Source: an uncultured beta proteobacterium (lineage in GTDB: Bacteria; Pseudomonadota; Gammaproteobacteria; Burkholderiales; Burkholderiaceae_C). From it: a DNA stretch of 6,169 bases. Positions 1 through 6,169 of this stretch are shown piece by piece. Position numbers and translations under genes: made by a program. Numbering within the stretch: position 1 is the stretch's first letter; each line of letters opens with the position of its first letter. The stretch is from the NCBI GenBank assembly GCA_903834645.1, contig CAILKA010000442.1, forward strand, positions 1-6,169, in the 5' to 3' direction. Below the pieces are notes generated by a model, which was not told the origin of the DNA, did no database searches, and worked only from the letters and a program-made list of their open reading frames with translations.

Positions 1-144
1 CACCCCGGCCCGGCTGCCGCCTTGCGCGCGGCGGTGGCCAGCGCCGACCCGGCTGATAGGATCGTGGTCTTCGGATCCTTCCACATGGTGGGCGGCGTGC
101 TGCGCGAGCCGCTGCCGCCCCGCACCGGCTCGCACGCCGGCTGA
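1..144 (+). CDS. folC: Bifunctional folylpolyglutamate synthase/dihydrofolate synthase, C-terminal end only
   Basis: The window opens inside this gene; 47 codons in frame 1 are visible, ending at TGA 142-144. FolC adds glutamate to dihydropteroate to make dihydrofolate and then lengthens the polyglutamate tail of folates, in the cytoplasm. The visible peptide contains the typical FolC tail: a short Ala-rich helix, then DRIVVFGSFHMVGGVL, in which the VFGSFH-VGGVL pattern is the conserved last strand and loop of the C-terminal Mur-ligase-like domain. The final residues (REPLPPRTGSHAG) are an unconserved tail. The order folC, SPOR gene, cvpA, purF matches E. coli folC-dedD-cvpA-purF, which supports the call independently. 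The N-terminal ATP-binding part lies outside the window, so its integrity cannot be judged. Confidence 0.9.
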   Translation, partial: HPGPAAALRAAVASADPADRIVVFGSFHMVGGVLREPLPPRTGSHAG

Positions 145-217
145 GCGGGCGGGTTCCTGATTCGCCCCTGCCTGCCTCGCCCGCACCTTCCTCCTACCCG
201 TCGCACCGTCCCGCCCG

Positions 218-1018
218 ATGGACCTGAAGGACATGTTCACGCGCAAGGCTTCCGGGCCTGCACCGGCCTCGGACGACCCGGTGCAGGCTGCCCGCCTGCG
301 CGCGCGGCAGCGCCTGGTGGGCGCCGCGCTGCTGCTGGTGGTGGGCGTCGTGGCCTTCCCGCTGCTGTTCGAGACCAAGCCCCGCCCTCTGCCGCTGGAT
401 ACCCCGATCGTCACGGCGCGCGCGCCTGCGCCCGCCCAGCCCGCTGCGGGCAGCACGCCGCAGCCTCGGCCGGTCTTGCGTGCGGTGCCGGCCGGGGCTT
501 CGGCGCCCGTGCCTGCGGCGGCCGCCGCGGCCCCGGCCGAGGCGCCTGCGCCCCTGGACGCACCGGCGGCTGCTGAGCCCGCTGCCTCGGACGCACCTCG
601 GGCGTCGCCTGCCGTCGCCAAGGCGGCGGTGGCGGCAGCCCCTGCCAAGGCCGCTTCGACCCCTGCGCCTGCGAAGTCGGGGCCGAAGGTGCCGCCGGTG
701 GCGCCGGCGGTGGCCACGACCCCGTCTCCGGCGGTTCCCGCCACCGCTGCAGCAGCCGATGCCCAGGCCGCCGCATCCGCGCCGCGTGCGGCGCGCTACG
801 TCGTTCAGGTGGGAGCCTTCTCCGAGCCCACCACTGCGCGCGAGGTGCGCGGCAAGGTCGAGCGTCTCGGGCTCAAGACCTACACCCAGGTGGTCGAGAC
901 GGAAAGCGGCAAGCGCACACGCGTGCGCGTCGGCCCGTTTGCAAGCCGCGAGGAGGCGATGCAGACGCTGGCGCGGATCCAGGCGGCCAACCTGCCGGGC
1001 GTGGTGCTTGCGTTGTGA
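218..1018 (+). CDS. dedD: Membrane-anchored SPOR-domain protein in the dedD position
   Basis: The 266-residue protein has three parts. Residues 1-32 are a charged cytoplasmic stretch, followed by one hydrophobic segment at about 33-50 (LVGAALLLVVGVVAFPLLF). Residues 64-191 are an Ala/Pro-rich linker with no Phe, Trp, Tyr, Cys, Met, Asn or His. Residues 192-266 are a SPOR domain starting ARYVVQVGAFSE and containing RVRVGPFASREEA. SPOR domains bind peptidoglycan stripped of stem peptides at the division septum, so the predicted role is a bitopic inner-membrane protein whose linker spans the periplasm to septal wall, as for DedD. It lies 73 bases after folC and overlaps cvpA by four bases. ATG 218 is the first in-frame start, but no Shine-Dalgarno is visible. 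ATG 233 is an alternative, although its AAGG at 227-230 is too close to be convincing. The symbol rests on synteny and architecture, since sequence similarity among DedD proteins is weak outside the SPOR domain. Confidence 0.9.
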   Translation: MDLKDMFTRKASGPAPASDDPVQAARLRARQRLVGAALLLVVGVVAFPLLFETKPRPLPLDTPIVTARAPAPAQPAAGSTPQPRPVLRAVPAGASAPVPAAAAAAPAEAPAPLDAPAAAEPAASDAPRASPAVAKAAVAAAPAKAASTPAPAKSGPKVPPVAPAVATTPSPAVPATAAAADAQAAASAPRAARYVVQVGAFSEPTTAREVRGKVERLGLKTYTQVVETESGKRTRVRVGPFASREEAMQTLARIQAANLPGVVLAL

Positions 1019-1524
1019 CGGGGGCGCTGAACGCGCTCGACGCTGCGTGGTTGGCCGCGCTGGTGTTGAGCATGCTGGTGGGTCTGCGGCGCGGCCGTGA
1101 CGCCGAGCTCGTGGCGGTGCTGCTGAGCCTGGCCGTGTACGTCGGGGCGGCCTGGGCGGCGCCTGCGCTGGCGCCCTGGGTGCCCGTGGGCGTGGCAGGC
1201 GGGGCCTTCAACCTGGCTGCTGCGCTCGCGCTTGCACTGGCTGCCGGGGCGGTGGCGGGGTGGCTGTGCACCCGGTTGCCGCTGCTCCTGGCGCGCCGCG
1301 CCGCAGGCAGGGCGGGCTCGGCGTCGGGCCGGGCGCTGGCAGCGGCGTTCGGCGCGCTTCGGGCCTGGGTGATGGGCCTCATGGCGTCCACGGTGGTGGC
1401 CCTGACCCCTGCGGCACAATCCTCGCTCTGGCAGGACTCGACGCTCGCGCACTGGCTGGGAGCCGGCGTGCGCGGCGTGCAGCCGCTGCTGCCACCGGAG
1501 CTGGTGCGACACCTGTCGCGCTGA
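1015..1524 (+). CDS. cvpA: CvpA family inner-membrane protein
   Basis: The 169-residue protein is very hydrophobic, with four likely membrane segments at about 7-24, 31-50, 64-84 and 107-130. Family-like features are the S-(x)3-GLRRGRDAE stretch after the first segment (residues 19-31) and the TPAAQSSLWQDS stretch after the fourth (131-142). CvpA was named for a requirement in colicin V production in E. coli; its molecular function is still poorly defined, with reported links to envelope stress and bile resistance. Its place immediately before purF is the classical cvpA-purF arrangement and is strong support. The start is GTG 1015, which shares GTGA with the SPOR gene stop. No ribosome-binding site is visible, so translation probably depends on coupling to the upstream gene. 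Length is close to the usual 160-odd residues. The composition is extremely Ala/Leu-rich, as expected in this high-GC genome. Confidence 0.86.
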   Translation: MTGALNALDAAWLAALVLSMLVGLRRGRDAELVAVLLSLAVYVGAAWAAPALAPWVPVGVAGGAFNLAAALALALAAGAVAGWLCTRLPLLLARRAAGRAGSASGRALAAAFGALRAWVMGLMASTVVALTPAAQSSLWQDSTLAHWLGAGVRGVQPLLPPELVRHLSR

Positions 1525-1529
1525 GCCCC

Positions 1530-1536
1530 AGGAAGG
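1530..1536 (+). promoter_or_regulatory. Ribosome-binding site of purF
   Basis: AGGAAGG lies 11 bases before ATG 1548, in the 23-base gap after cvpA. It supports ATG 1548 over any upstream in-frame start, in agreement with the need for Cys at position 2. Spacing is slightly long. Confidence 0.65.
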
Positions 1537-1547
1537 AACACGCTCCC

Positions 1548-3074
1548 ATGTGCGGCATCGTCGGCGCCATCTCCGCCGCACCGGTCAACCAGCTGCTCTA
1601 CGACGCGCTGCTGCTGCTGCAGCATCGCGGCCAGGACGCAGCCGGCATCGTCACGATGCAGGGCACCACCTGCTACATGCACAAGGCTCGCGGCATGGTG
1701 CGCGACGTCTTTCGCACGCGCAACATGCGCGCGCTGCCGGGCAGCGTGGGGCTGGGCCAGGTGCGCTACCCGACGGCCGGCAACGCCTTCAGCGAGGAGG
1801 AGGCGCAGCCCTTCTACGTGAACGCGCCGTTCGGCATCGTGCTCGTCCACAACGGCAACCTCACCAACGCCCAGGCGCTCAAGGCCGAGCTCTTCGAAGT
1901 CGACCGCCGGCACATCAACACCGGCAGCGACACCGAGGTGCTGATCAACGTGCTGGCGCACGAGCTCGAGGCCGCGGCGCGCGAGCTGCCGCTGACCCCG
2001 GCGCAGGTGTTCCGTGCCGTGGCGGGCGTGCACCGGCGCGTGCGCGGCTCGTACGCGGTGATCGCGCTCATTGCCGGGCACGGGCTGCTGGCCTTTCGCG
2101 ACCCCTACGGCATCCGGCCGCTGTGCTTCGGCGAGGCGCGCACGCCCGAGGGCGTGGAGATCGTGGTGGCCAGCGAATCGGTGGCGCTGGAGGGTACGGG
2201 GCATCGCCTGGTGCGCGACGTCGCGCCGGGCGAGGCCCTCTACATCGACCTGCAGGGGCAGGTGCATGCGCAGGCCTGCGCCGAGCGCACCACGCTGCAC
2301 CCGTGCCTGTTCGAATACGTGTACCTCGCACGGCCCGATTCGGTGCTCGACGGCGTGTCCGTCTACCACGCACGCCTGAACTTCGGCGAGGCCCTGGCGC
2401 AGCGCGTGATCAACGCGATGCCGCCCAGCGACATCGATGTGGTGATCCCGATCCCGGAGTCGAGCCGGCCCAGCGCCATGCAGCTGGCCTACCGCATCGG
2501 CAAGCCCTACCGCGAGGGCTTCGTGAAGAACCGCTACGTGGGCCGCACCTTCATCATGCCGGGGCAGGCGGTGCGCCAGAAGAGCGTGCGCCAGAAGCTC
2601 AACGCCATCGGCATGGAGTTCCGCGGGCGCAACGTGCTGCTGGTGGATGACTCGATCGTGCGCGGCACGACGAGCAAGGAGATCGTGCAGATGGCGCGCG
2701 AGGCCGGCGCACGCAAGGTCTACCTGGCCTCGGCCGCGCCTCCGGTGCGCCATCCCAACGTCTACGGCATCGACATGCCCACGCGCGAGGAGCTCGTGGC
2801 CTATGGGCGCGATGTGGAGGAGATCCGGGCATTCATCGGTGCGGACGCGCTGATCTACCAGGACCTCGATGCCATGCAGCGTGTGGTGGCCGCATTGAAC
2901 CCGCGCCTGGACGGCTTCGAGGCGAGCTGCTTCGATGGCCGCTACATCACCGGCGACCTGGGCGCCGAACAGCTCGCGCGGCTCGAGGCCGGCCGGCGTG
3001 GGCAGCCTGCCGAGGAGGAGGATCCGGCACGCGGGCGCCTGGCGCTGCACGCAGCCGGGGAGGGGCAAACATGA
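1548..3074 (+). CDS. purF: Amidophosphoribosyltransferase (glutamine PRPP amidotransferase)
   Basis: PurF makes 5-phosphoribosylamine from PRPP and glutamine, the first committed step of purine synthesis, in the cytoplasm. The 508-residue product is close to the E. coli length. It begins MCGIVGAI: Cys2 becomes the N-terminal nucleophile of the class II glutaminase after Met removal, which fixes the start at ATG 1548 although the frame is open far upstream into cvpA. Other glutaminase residues are present: QHRGQD at 25-30, R73 in QVRYPTAG, N102-G103 in HNGN and D128 in NTGSD. The phosphoribosyltransferase half has the flexible-loop region at about 325-355 and the PRPP-binding motif LLVDDSIVRGTTS at 364-376. 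FDGRYITGD near the C-terminus is also typical. A charged tail (GRRGQPAEEEDPARG and following) is unconserved. The stop overlaps the metZ start (ATGA), implying coupled translation. Confidence 0.98.
   Translation: MCGIVGAISAAPVNQLLYDALLLLQHRGQDAAGIVTMQGTTCYMHKARGMVRDVFRTRNMRALPGSVGLGQVRYPTAGNAFSEEEAQPFYVNAPFGIVLVHNGNLTNAQALKAELFEVDRRHINTGSDTEVLINVLAHELEAAARELPLTPAQVFRAVAGVHRRVRGSYAVIALIAGHGLLAFRDPYGIRPLCFGEARTPEGVEIVVASESVALEGTGHRLVRDVAPGEALYIDLQGQVHAQACAERTTLHPCLFEYVYLARPDSVLDGVSVYHARLNFGEALAQRVINAMPPSDIDVVIPIPESSRPSAMQLAYRIGKPYREGFVKNRYVGRTFIMPGQAVRQKSVRQKLNAIGMEFRGRNVLLVDDSIVRGTTSKEIVQMAREAGARKVYLASAAPPVRHPNVYGIDMPTREELVAYGRDVEEIRAFIGADALIYQDLDAMQRVVAALNPRLDGFEASCFDGRYITGDLGAEQLARLEAGRRGQPAEEEDPARGRLALHAAGEGQT
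3057..3065 (+). promoter_or_regulatory. Ribosome-binding site of metZ, inside the purF end
   Basis: GGGGAGGGG lies in the last codons of purF, with AGGGG five bases before ATG 3071. It is a good purine-rich site and supports the start that overlaps the purF stop by ATGA. Confidence 0.65.
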
Positions 3075-4294
3075 CGACGACCAAGAAGCTGCTGCCGCGC
3101 GTGGCGCTGCCGCCCGACGCGCGACCCGACACGCTGGCCGTGCGTGAGGGGCTGCCCGCCTCGGCCTGGGGCGAGAACTCGGAGGCGATCTTCCTCACGA
3201 GCTGCTTCGTGCACCCGGACGCCGCGACTGCAGCGCGGCGCTTTGCCAACGAGGAGGAGGCCTTCGTCTACAGCCGCTTCTCGAACCCGAACGTGACGAT
3301 CATGGAGCGGCGCCTGGCGGCGCTGGAGGGCACCGAGGCCTGCATCGGCACGAGCAGCGGCATGGGTGCGATCCTGCTGCTGATGCTGGCGCTGCTGAAG
3401 TCGGGCGACCATGTGCTGTGCTCGCGCAGCGTGTTCGGCGCCACGATCAAGCTGCTGCAGGGCGACTTCGCCCGCTTCGGGGTGGAGTCGACCTTCGTCG
3501 CGCAGACGGAGCTGGCCGAATGGAAGGCCGCCATGCGCCCGAACACCCGGCTGCTCTTCGTGGAGACGCCCACCAACCCGCTGACCGAGGTGTGCGACAT
3601 CCAGGCCCTGGCCGACCTCGCGCACGACGCCGGGGCGCTGCTGGTGGTGGACAACTGCCTGTGCTCGCCGGCGCTGCAGCAGCCGGTGAAGTTCGGCGCC
3701 GACATCGTGATGCACTCGGGCACGAAGTTCCTTGACGGGCAGGGGCGCGTGAACGCCGGCGCGCTGTGCGCGAGCGAGGCGCTCGTGGCCGGGCAGTTCG
3801 TGCCGCTGATGAGGAGCGCGGGCATCAACCTCTCGCCCTTCAACGCGTGGGTGGTGGCCAAGGGGATGGAGACGTTGTCGGTGCGCGTGCGCGCGCAAAG
3901 CGAGCGGGCGCTCGAGCTCGCGCGCTGGCTCGAATCGCACCCTGCGGTGGCGCGCGTGCTGCACCCCGGCCTGGCCTCGCACCCGCAGCACGAGCTGGCC
4001 ATGCGCCAGCAGAACGGGCAGGGCGGCGCGGTGCTGAGCTTCATCGTCAAGGGCGGCCGGCAGGAGGCCTTCTCCGTCATCGACGCCATGCAGGTGTGCA
4101 GCATCGCCGCCAACTTCGGCGACGTGCGCTCCATCATCACGCACCCGGCCAGCACCACGCACGGCCGCCTCACCGAGGAGCAGCGCCAGGCCGCCGGCAT
4201 CGGGCAGGGCATGATCCGCCTGGGCGTGGGGCTGGAGGATGTCGAGGACCTCAAGGCCGACCTCGCCCGCGGCCTGGATCGCCTCGTGCCCTGA
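3071..4294 (+). CDS. metZ: O-succinylhomoserine sulfhydrylase
   Basis: MetZ is a pyridoxal-phosphate enzyme of the Cys/Met metabolism family. It joins sulfide to O-succinylhomoserine to give homocysteine, the direct-sulfhydrylation route to methionine. The 407-residue protein has the family landmarks in order: Y67 and R69 in FVYSRF (phosphate contacts from the partner subunit), the SSGM loop at 95-98, D194 in VVDN (pyridine nitrogen contact), the Schiff-base lysine K219 in MHSGTKF, and R383 in MIRLGVGLED (substrate carboxylate contact). The NCLCSPALQQP stretch after D194 and the GQGRV stretch after the lysine resemble MetZ more than MetB or MetC, and the purF-metZ pairing is common in related proteobacteria. 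Cystathionine gamma-synthase or an O-acetylhomoserine-specific enzyme are the alternatives; sequence reading cannot settle the acyl-group preference. The gene starts within the purF stop codon and ends 22 bases before gltX. Confidence 0.92.
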   Translation: MTTTKKLLPRVALPPDARPDTLAVREGLPASAWGENSEAIFLTSCFVHPDAATAARRFANEEEAFVYSRFSNPNVTIMERRLAALEGTEACIGTSSGMGAILLLMLALLKSGDHVLCSRSVFGATIKLLQGDFARFGVESTFVAQTELAEWKAAMRPNTRLLFVETPTNPLTEVCDIQALADLAHDAGALLVVDNCLCSPALQQPVKFGADIVMHSGTKFLDGQGRVNAGALCASEALVAGQFVPLMRSAGINLSPFNAWVVAKGMETLSVRVRAQSERALELARWLESHPAVARVLHPGLASHPQHELAMRQQNGQGGAVLSFIVKGGRQEAFSVIDAMQVCSIAANFGDVRSIITHPASTTHGRLTEEQRQAAGIGQGMIRLGVGLEDVEDLKADLARGLDRLVP

Positions 4295-4316
4295 GCCTCG
4301 CAACCCCTGCTTTCCC

Positions 4317-5798
4317 ATGACCGTCCGCACCCGCATCGCCCCTTCCCCCACCGGTTTCCTGCACCTGGGCACGGCCCGCACCGCCCTCTACTCCTGGGCC
4401 TATGCGCGCCACCACGGCGGACAGTTCGTGCTGCGCATCGAAGACACCGACGTGGCGCGCTCGACGCAGGATTCGGTGCAGCAGATCCTGGCCTCGATGC
4501 GCTGGCTCGGGCTGGATGCCGACGAGGGGCCGGTGTACCAGATGCAGCGCCTGGCGCGCTACCACGAGGTGGCCGAGCAGCTCATCGCCGCGGGCCTGGC
4601 CTACCGCTGCTGGTGCACGCCCGAAGAGCTCGACGCCATGCGCGAGGCGCAGCGCGCGCGCGGCGAGAAGACGCACTACGACGGGCGCTGGCGCCCCGAG
4701 CCGGGCAAGGTGCTGCCGCCCGTGCCCGCGGGCGTGAAGCCGGTGGTGCGCTTTCGCAACCCGAGCGACGGGGAGGTGAGCTGGAACGACCTCGTCAAGG
4801 GCCCGATCACGATCGCCAACCGCGAGATCGACGACCTCATCATCCTGCGCCACCCCCCCGAGGAGGCCACGGCCGAGTTGCCCGAGGCGGCGCGCACGCT
4901 GGGCGTGCCGACCTACAACTACGCGGTGGTGGTGGACGACTGGGACATGCGCATCACGCATGTGTTCCGCGGCGACGAGCACGTGAACAACACGCCCTGG
5001 CAGATCAACATCTTCCGGGCCATCATGAGCCTGCCCGAGGGCACCATCGGGATGCTGGCCCGTGACCAGCGGCTGCCCCAGTACGGCCACCTGCCGATCA
5101 TCCTGGGCGACGACGGCCTGAAGCTCTCCAAGCGGCGCGGCGCGGTGAGCGTGACGGCCTACGAGGAAGCGGGCTACCTGCCCGAGGCGATGCTCAACTA
5201 CCTCGCGCGCCTGGGCTGGAGCCACGGCGATGAGGAGCTCTTCTCGCGCGAGCAGATGGTGGCGTGGTTCGACGGCTCGCACCTGTCGAAGAGCCCTGCG
5301 CAGTGGGACCCAGCCAAGCTCGCCTGGGTCAATGCGCACTACCTCAAGCAGGCCGACGACGCGCGGCTGGCCGCGCTGGTGGCGGCGCAGTTGCGCGCGC
5401 GTGGAGCACCGGAGGTGGAGGCACTCGTGGCCGGGCCGCTGGCACCGGCCTGCGCCCTCTTCAAGGACCGCTGCGCGACGGTGGTGGAGCTGGCCGACTG
5501 GGTCGCGATGCTGGTGGTGGCGGTGGCCCCTTCGCAGGCGGACCTGGACACGCACGTGACCGAGGCCGTGAAGCCGGCCCTGCGCACGCTGCGCGACCGC
5601 CTGTCCAGTGTGGACTGGGACCGCACGACGATCGCGCAGGCGATGAAGGAGACGCTGGCGGCGCACACGCTCAAGATGCCGCAGCTCGCGCCGGCCGTGC
5701 GCGTGCTCGTGTGTGGCCGGGCGCAGACGCCTTCCATCGATGCGGTGCTCGCGCTTTTCACGCGCGAAAGGGTTCTCGAGCGCTTGCAGCATGTGTGA
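4317..5798 (+). CDS. gltX: Glutamate--tRNA ligase (GluRS)
   Basis: GluRS attaches glutamate to tRNA-Glu in the cytoplasm. The 493-residue class I synthetase starts MTVRTRIAPSPTGFLHLG; HLGT at 16-19 is the HIGH-type motif, followed by LRIEDTD at 39-45. KLSKR at 269-273 is the KMSKS-type loop, within GDDGLKLSKRRGAVSV. The C-terminal part from about 330 is the helical anticodon-binding domain. The frame is open upstream into metZ, but ATG 4317 matches the family N-terminus; its 22-base leader has no visible Shine-Dalgarno. The zinc site is incomplete: C98 and C100 remain, but the positions equal to E. coli C125 and H127 are W125 and P127. Compared with E. coli (471 residues, from memory) there are two extra segments, roughly 179-196 and 237-252, which account for the added length. 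Whether it also charges tRNA-Gln cannot be read here. An A/T-rich promoter begins within its last codons. Confidence 0.98.
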   Translation: MTVRTRIAPSPTGFLHLGTARTALYSWAYARHHGGQFVLRIEDTDVARSTQDSVQQILASMRWLGLDADEGPVYQMQRLARYHEVAEQLIAAGLAYRCWCTPEELDAMREAQRARGEKTHYDGRWRPEPGKVLPPVPAGVKPVVRFRNPSDGEVSWNDLVKGPITIANREIDDLIILRHPPEEATAELPEAARTLGVPTYNYAVVVDDWDMRITHVFRGDEHVNNTPWQINIFRAIMSLPEGTIGMLARDQRLPQYGHLPIILGDDGLKLSKRRGAVSVTAYEEAGYLPEAMLNYLARLGWSHGDEELFSREQMVAWFDGSHLSKSPAQWDPAKLAWVNAHYLKQADDARLAALVAAQLRARGAPEVEALVAGPLAPACALFKDRCATVVELADWVAMLVVAVAPSQADLDTHVTEAVKPALRTLRDRLSSVDWDRTTIAQAMKETLAAHTLKMPQLAPAVRVLVCGRAQTPSIDAVLALFTRERVLERLQHV

Positions 5799-5814
5799 CG
5801 AACCGAGCTATAAT
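5784..5814 (+). promoter_or_regulatory. Sigma-70 promoter for the tRNA-Ala/tRNA-Glu unit
   Basis: A perfect TATAAT at 5809-5814 stands out in a very GC-rich setting, 24 bases before the tRNA-Ala gene. The best -35 candidate is TTGCAG at 5784-5789 (spacer 19), lying inside the last codons of gltX; reading it as TGCAGC gives a spacer of 18. The predicted start is near 5821. The stretch between -10 and start, GCGAGG, is a GC-rich discriminator, the kind linked to ppGpp (stringent) control of stable RNA genes; that regulation is inferred. Confidence 0.78.
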
Positions 5815-5838
5815 GCGAGGCTTCGTTCGATCGGCGCC

Positions 5839-5914
<76 letters not shown>

Positions 5915-5946
5915 ACAAGCGCCGAGAGAACGTTTCGAAGGTTTCA

Positions 5947-6022
5947 GTCCCCATCGTCTAGAGGCCTAGGACACGACCCTTTCACGGTTGTAACAGGGGT
6001 TCGAATCCCCTAGGGGACGCCA
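5947..6022 (+). tRNA. tRNA-Glu, anticodon TTC (UUC)
   Basis: The 76-base cloverleaf is very close to E. coli tRNA-Glu. The D arm is GTCT-AGAGGCCTA-GGAC, the anticodon stem CGACC/GGTTG (with a G:U pair) carries loop CTTTCAC, and the T arm is AGGGG-TTCGAAT-CCCCT. The anticodon TTC is at 5981-5983 and reads GAA and GAG. Discriminator G73 and CCA are encoded. The first six acceptor pairs are good, but the seventh would be A7 (5953) against A66 (6012), a mismatch where E. coli has U7:A66. It lies 32 bases after tRNA-Ala and is the cognate substrate of the GltX encoded just upstream. Confidence 0.97.
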
Positions 6023-6029
6023 ACACGGC

Positions 6030-6061
6030 ACACGCGGCGCTTCGGGCGCCGCGTGTCTTTT
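6030..6061 (+). terminator. Intrinsic terminator of the tRNA unit
   Basis: A perfect 11-base-pair stem (ACACGCGGCGC at 6030-6040 with GCGCCGCGTGT at 6046-6056) closes a five-base TTCGG loop and is followed by CTTTT at 6057-6061. It starts seven bases after the tRNA-Glu CCA end. Since no terminator is visible between gltX and the tRNAs, it may also end gltX transcripts that read through. The T-tract is short, but the stem is strong. Confidence 0.87.
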
Positions 6062-6082
6062 GCGGGTCGGTCGCGCCGAGAC

Positions 6083-6169
6083 ATGCTCAACCGGAGTTCT
6101 GCCTGGCCCCTGCGGATGCTGCACCGGCTGGTGGCGGCGGTGGCCTGTGCGTGCGCGCTGCAGGCTCCC
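6083..6169 (+). CDS. Possible start of an exported protein, cut by the window end
   Basis: After the terminator a frame opens at ATG 6083 and runs without a stop to the window edge (29 codons). Its peptide has a basic region (MLNRSSAWPLRMLHR) and then a hydrophobic Ala/Val/Cys/Leu run (LVAAVACACALQAP), which looks like an N-terminal signal sequence with a possible cleavage region at the edge. ATG 6116 is an alternative start that would give a more compact signal peptide. Neither start has a convincing ribosome-binding site; a GGAG at 6093-6096 is too far from 6116. No family can be named from this fragment, and chance openness over 87 bases in high-GC DNA is possible. Confidence 0.4.
   Translation, partial: MLNRSSAWPLRMLHRLVAAVACACALQAP

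Noticed and set aside
145..184. Inverted repeat GCGGGCG / CGCCCGC between folC and the SPOR gene as a terminator
   Set aside because: The arms are only 7 bases with a 26-base loop and there is no T-tract; such pairings arise easily in GC-rich DNA.
480..1100. A 206-codon + strand frame over the SPOR linker
   Set aside because: It is nearly all Arg, Pro and Leu, as expected from reading Ala/Pro codons out of frame, and it crosses the clear SPOR domain.
873..3068. A 731-codon open frame on the minus strand, antisense to the SPOR gene end, cvpA and purF
   Set aside because: It is the mirror of strongly GC3-biased coding on the + strand. Its product is a low-complexity His/Arg/Ala/Val-rich sequence with no recognisable domain, and PurF on the + strand is unmistakable.
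2942..4381. A 479-codon minus-strand open frame opposite metZ
   Set aside because: Same shadow effect: biased His/Arg/Gly/Leu composition, no motif, and fully covered by the conserved MetZ gene.
4853..4859. Run of seven C in gltX as a frameshift or sequencing error
   Set aside because: The reading frame is the conserved one on both sides (LIILR before, PTYNYAVVVDDWDM after), so no net frame change occurs.
4251..5792. A 513-codon minus-strand open frame opposite gltX
   Set aside because: It mirrors gltX almost end to end and has shadow-type composition; GltX has all expected motifs.

Overview
The window reads as a housekeeping segment of a very GC-rich bacterial chromosome, most likely a betaproteobacterium of the order Burkholderiales. 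This is inferred from protein style, from the folC / SPOR-domain gene / cvpA / purF order shared with gammaproteobacteria such as E. coli (folC-dedD-cvpA-purF), and from metZ following purF. Species cannot be assigned from sequence alone. Every supported gene lies on the + strand.

Layout: (1) 1-144 is the 3' end of folC. (2) 218-1018 encodes a membrane-anchored SPOR-domain protein in the dedD position. (3) 1015-1524 is cvpA, overlapping the previous gene by GTGA. (4) 1548-3074 is purF, whose start is fixed by the catalytic Cys2. (5) 3071-4294 is metZ, overlapping purF by ATGA. (6) 4317-5798 is gltX, 22 bases after metZ and with no visible Shine-Dalgarno. (7) 5839-5914 is tRNA-Ala(GGC) and 5947-6022 is tRNA-Glu(UUC). 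A promoter with a perfect TATAAT at 5809-5814 sits at the end of gltX and just past its stop. (8) A strong intrinsic terminator at 6030-6061 closes the unit. (9) From about 6083 an open frame resembling the start of an exported protein runs off the window.

How the genes fit together: folC (folate polyglutamylation), purF (first committed step of purine synthesis) and metZ (homocysteine for methionine synthesis) all feed or draw on one-carbon and nucleotide metabolism. The SPOR and CvpA proteins are envelope proteins that traditionally travel with purF. GltX charges tRNA-Glu, and a tRNA-Glu gene lies about 150 bases downstream of its own synthetase gene. Tight overlaps from the SPOR gene through metZ suggest one translationally coupled transcript, probably running on into gltX.

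I found no mobile element, CRISPR array, phage gene, defence system or other clearly novel system. The points most worth a second look are a GluRS with two extra segments beside its active site and a lost zinc site, the cognate synthetase/tRNA arrangement with its own strong promoter, and an A7:A66 mismatch in tRNA-Glu.
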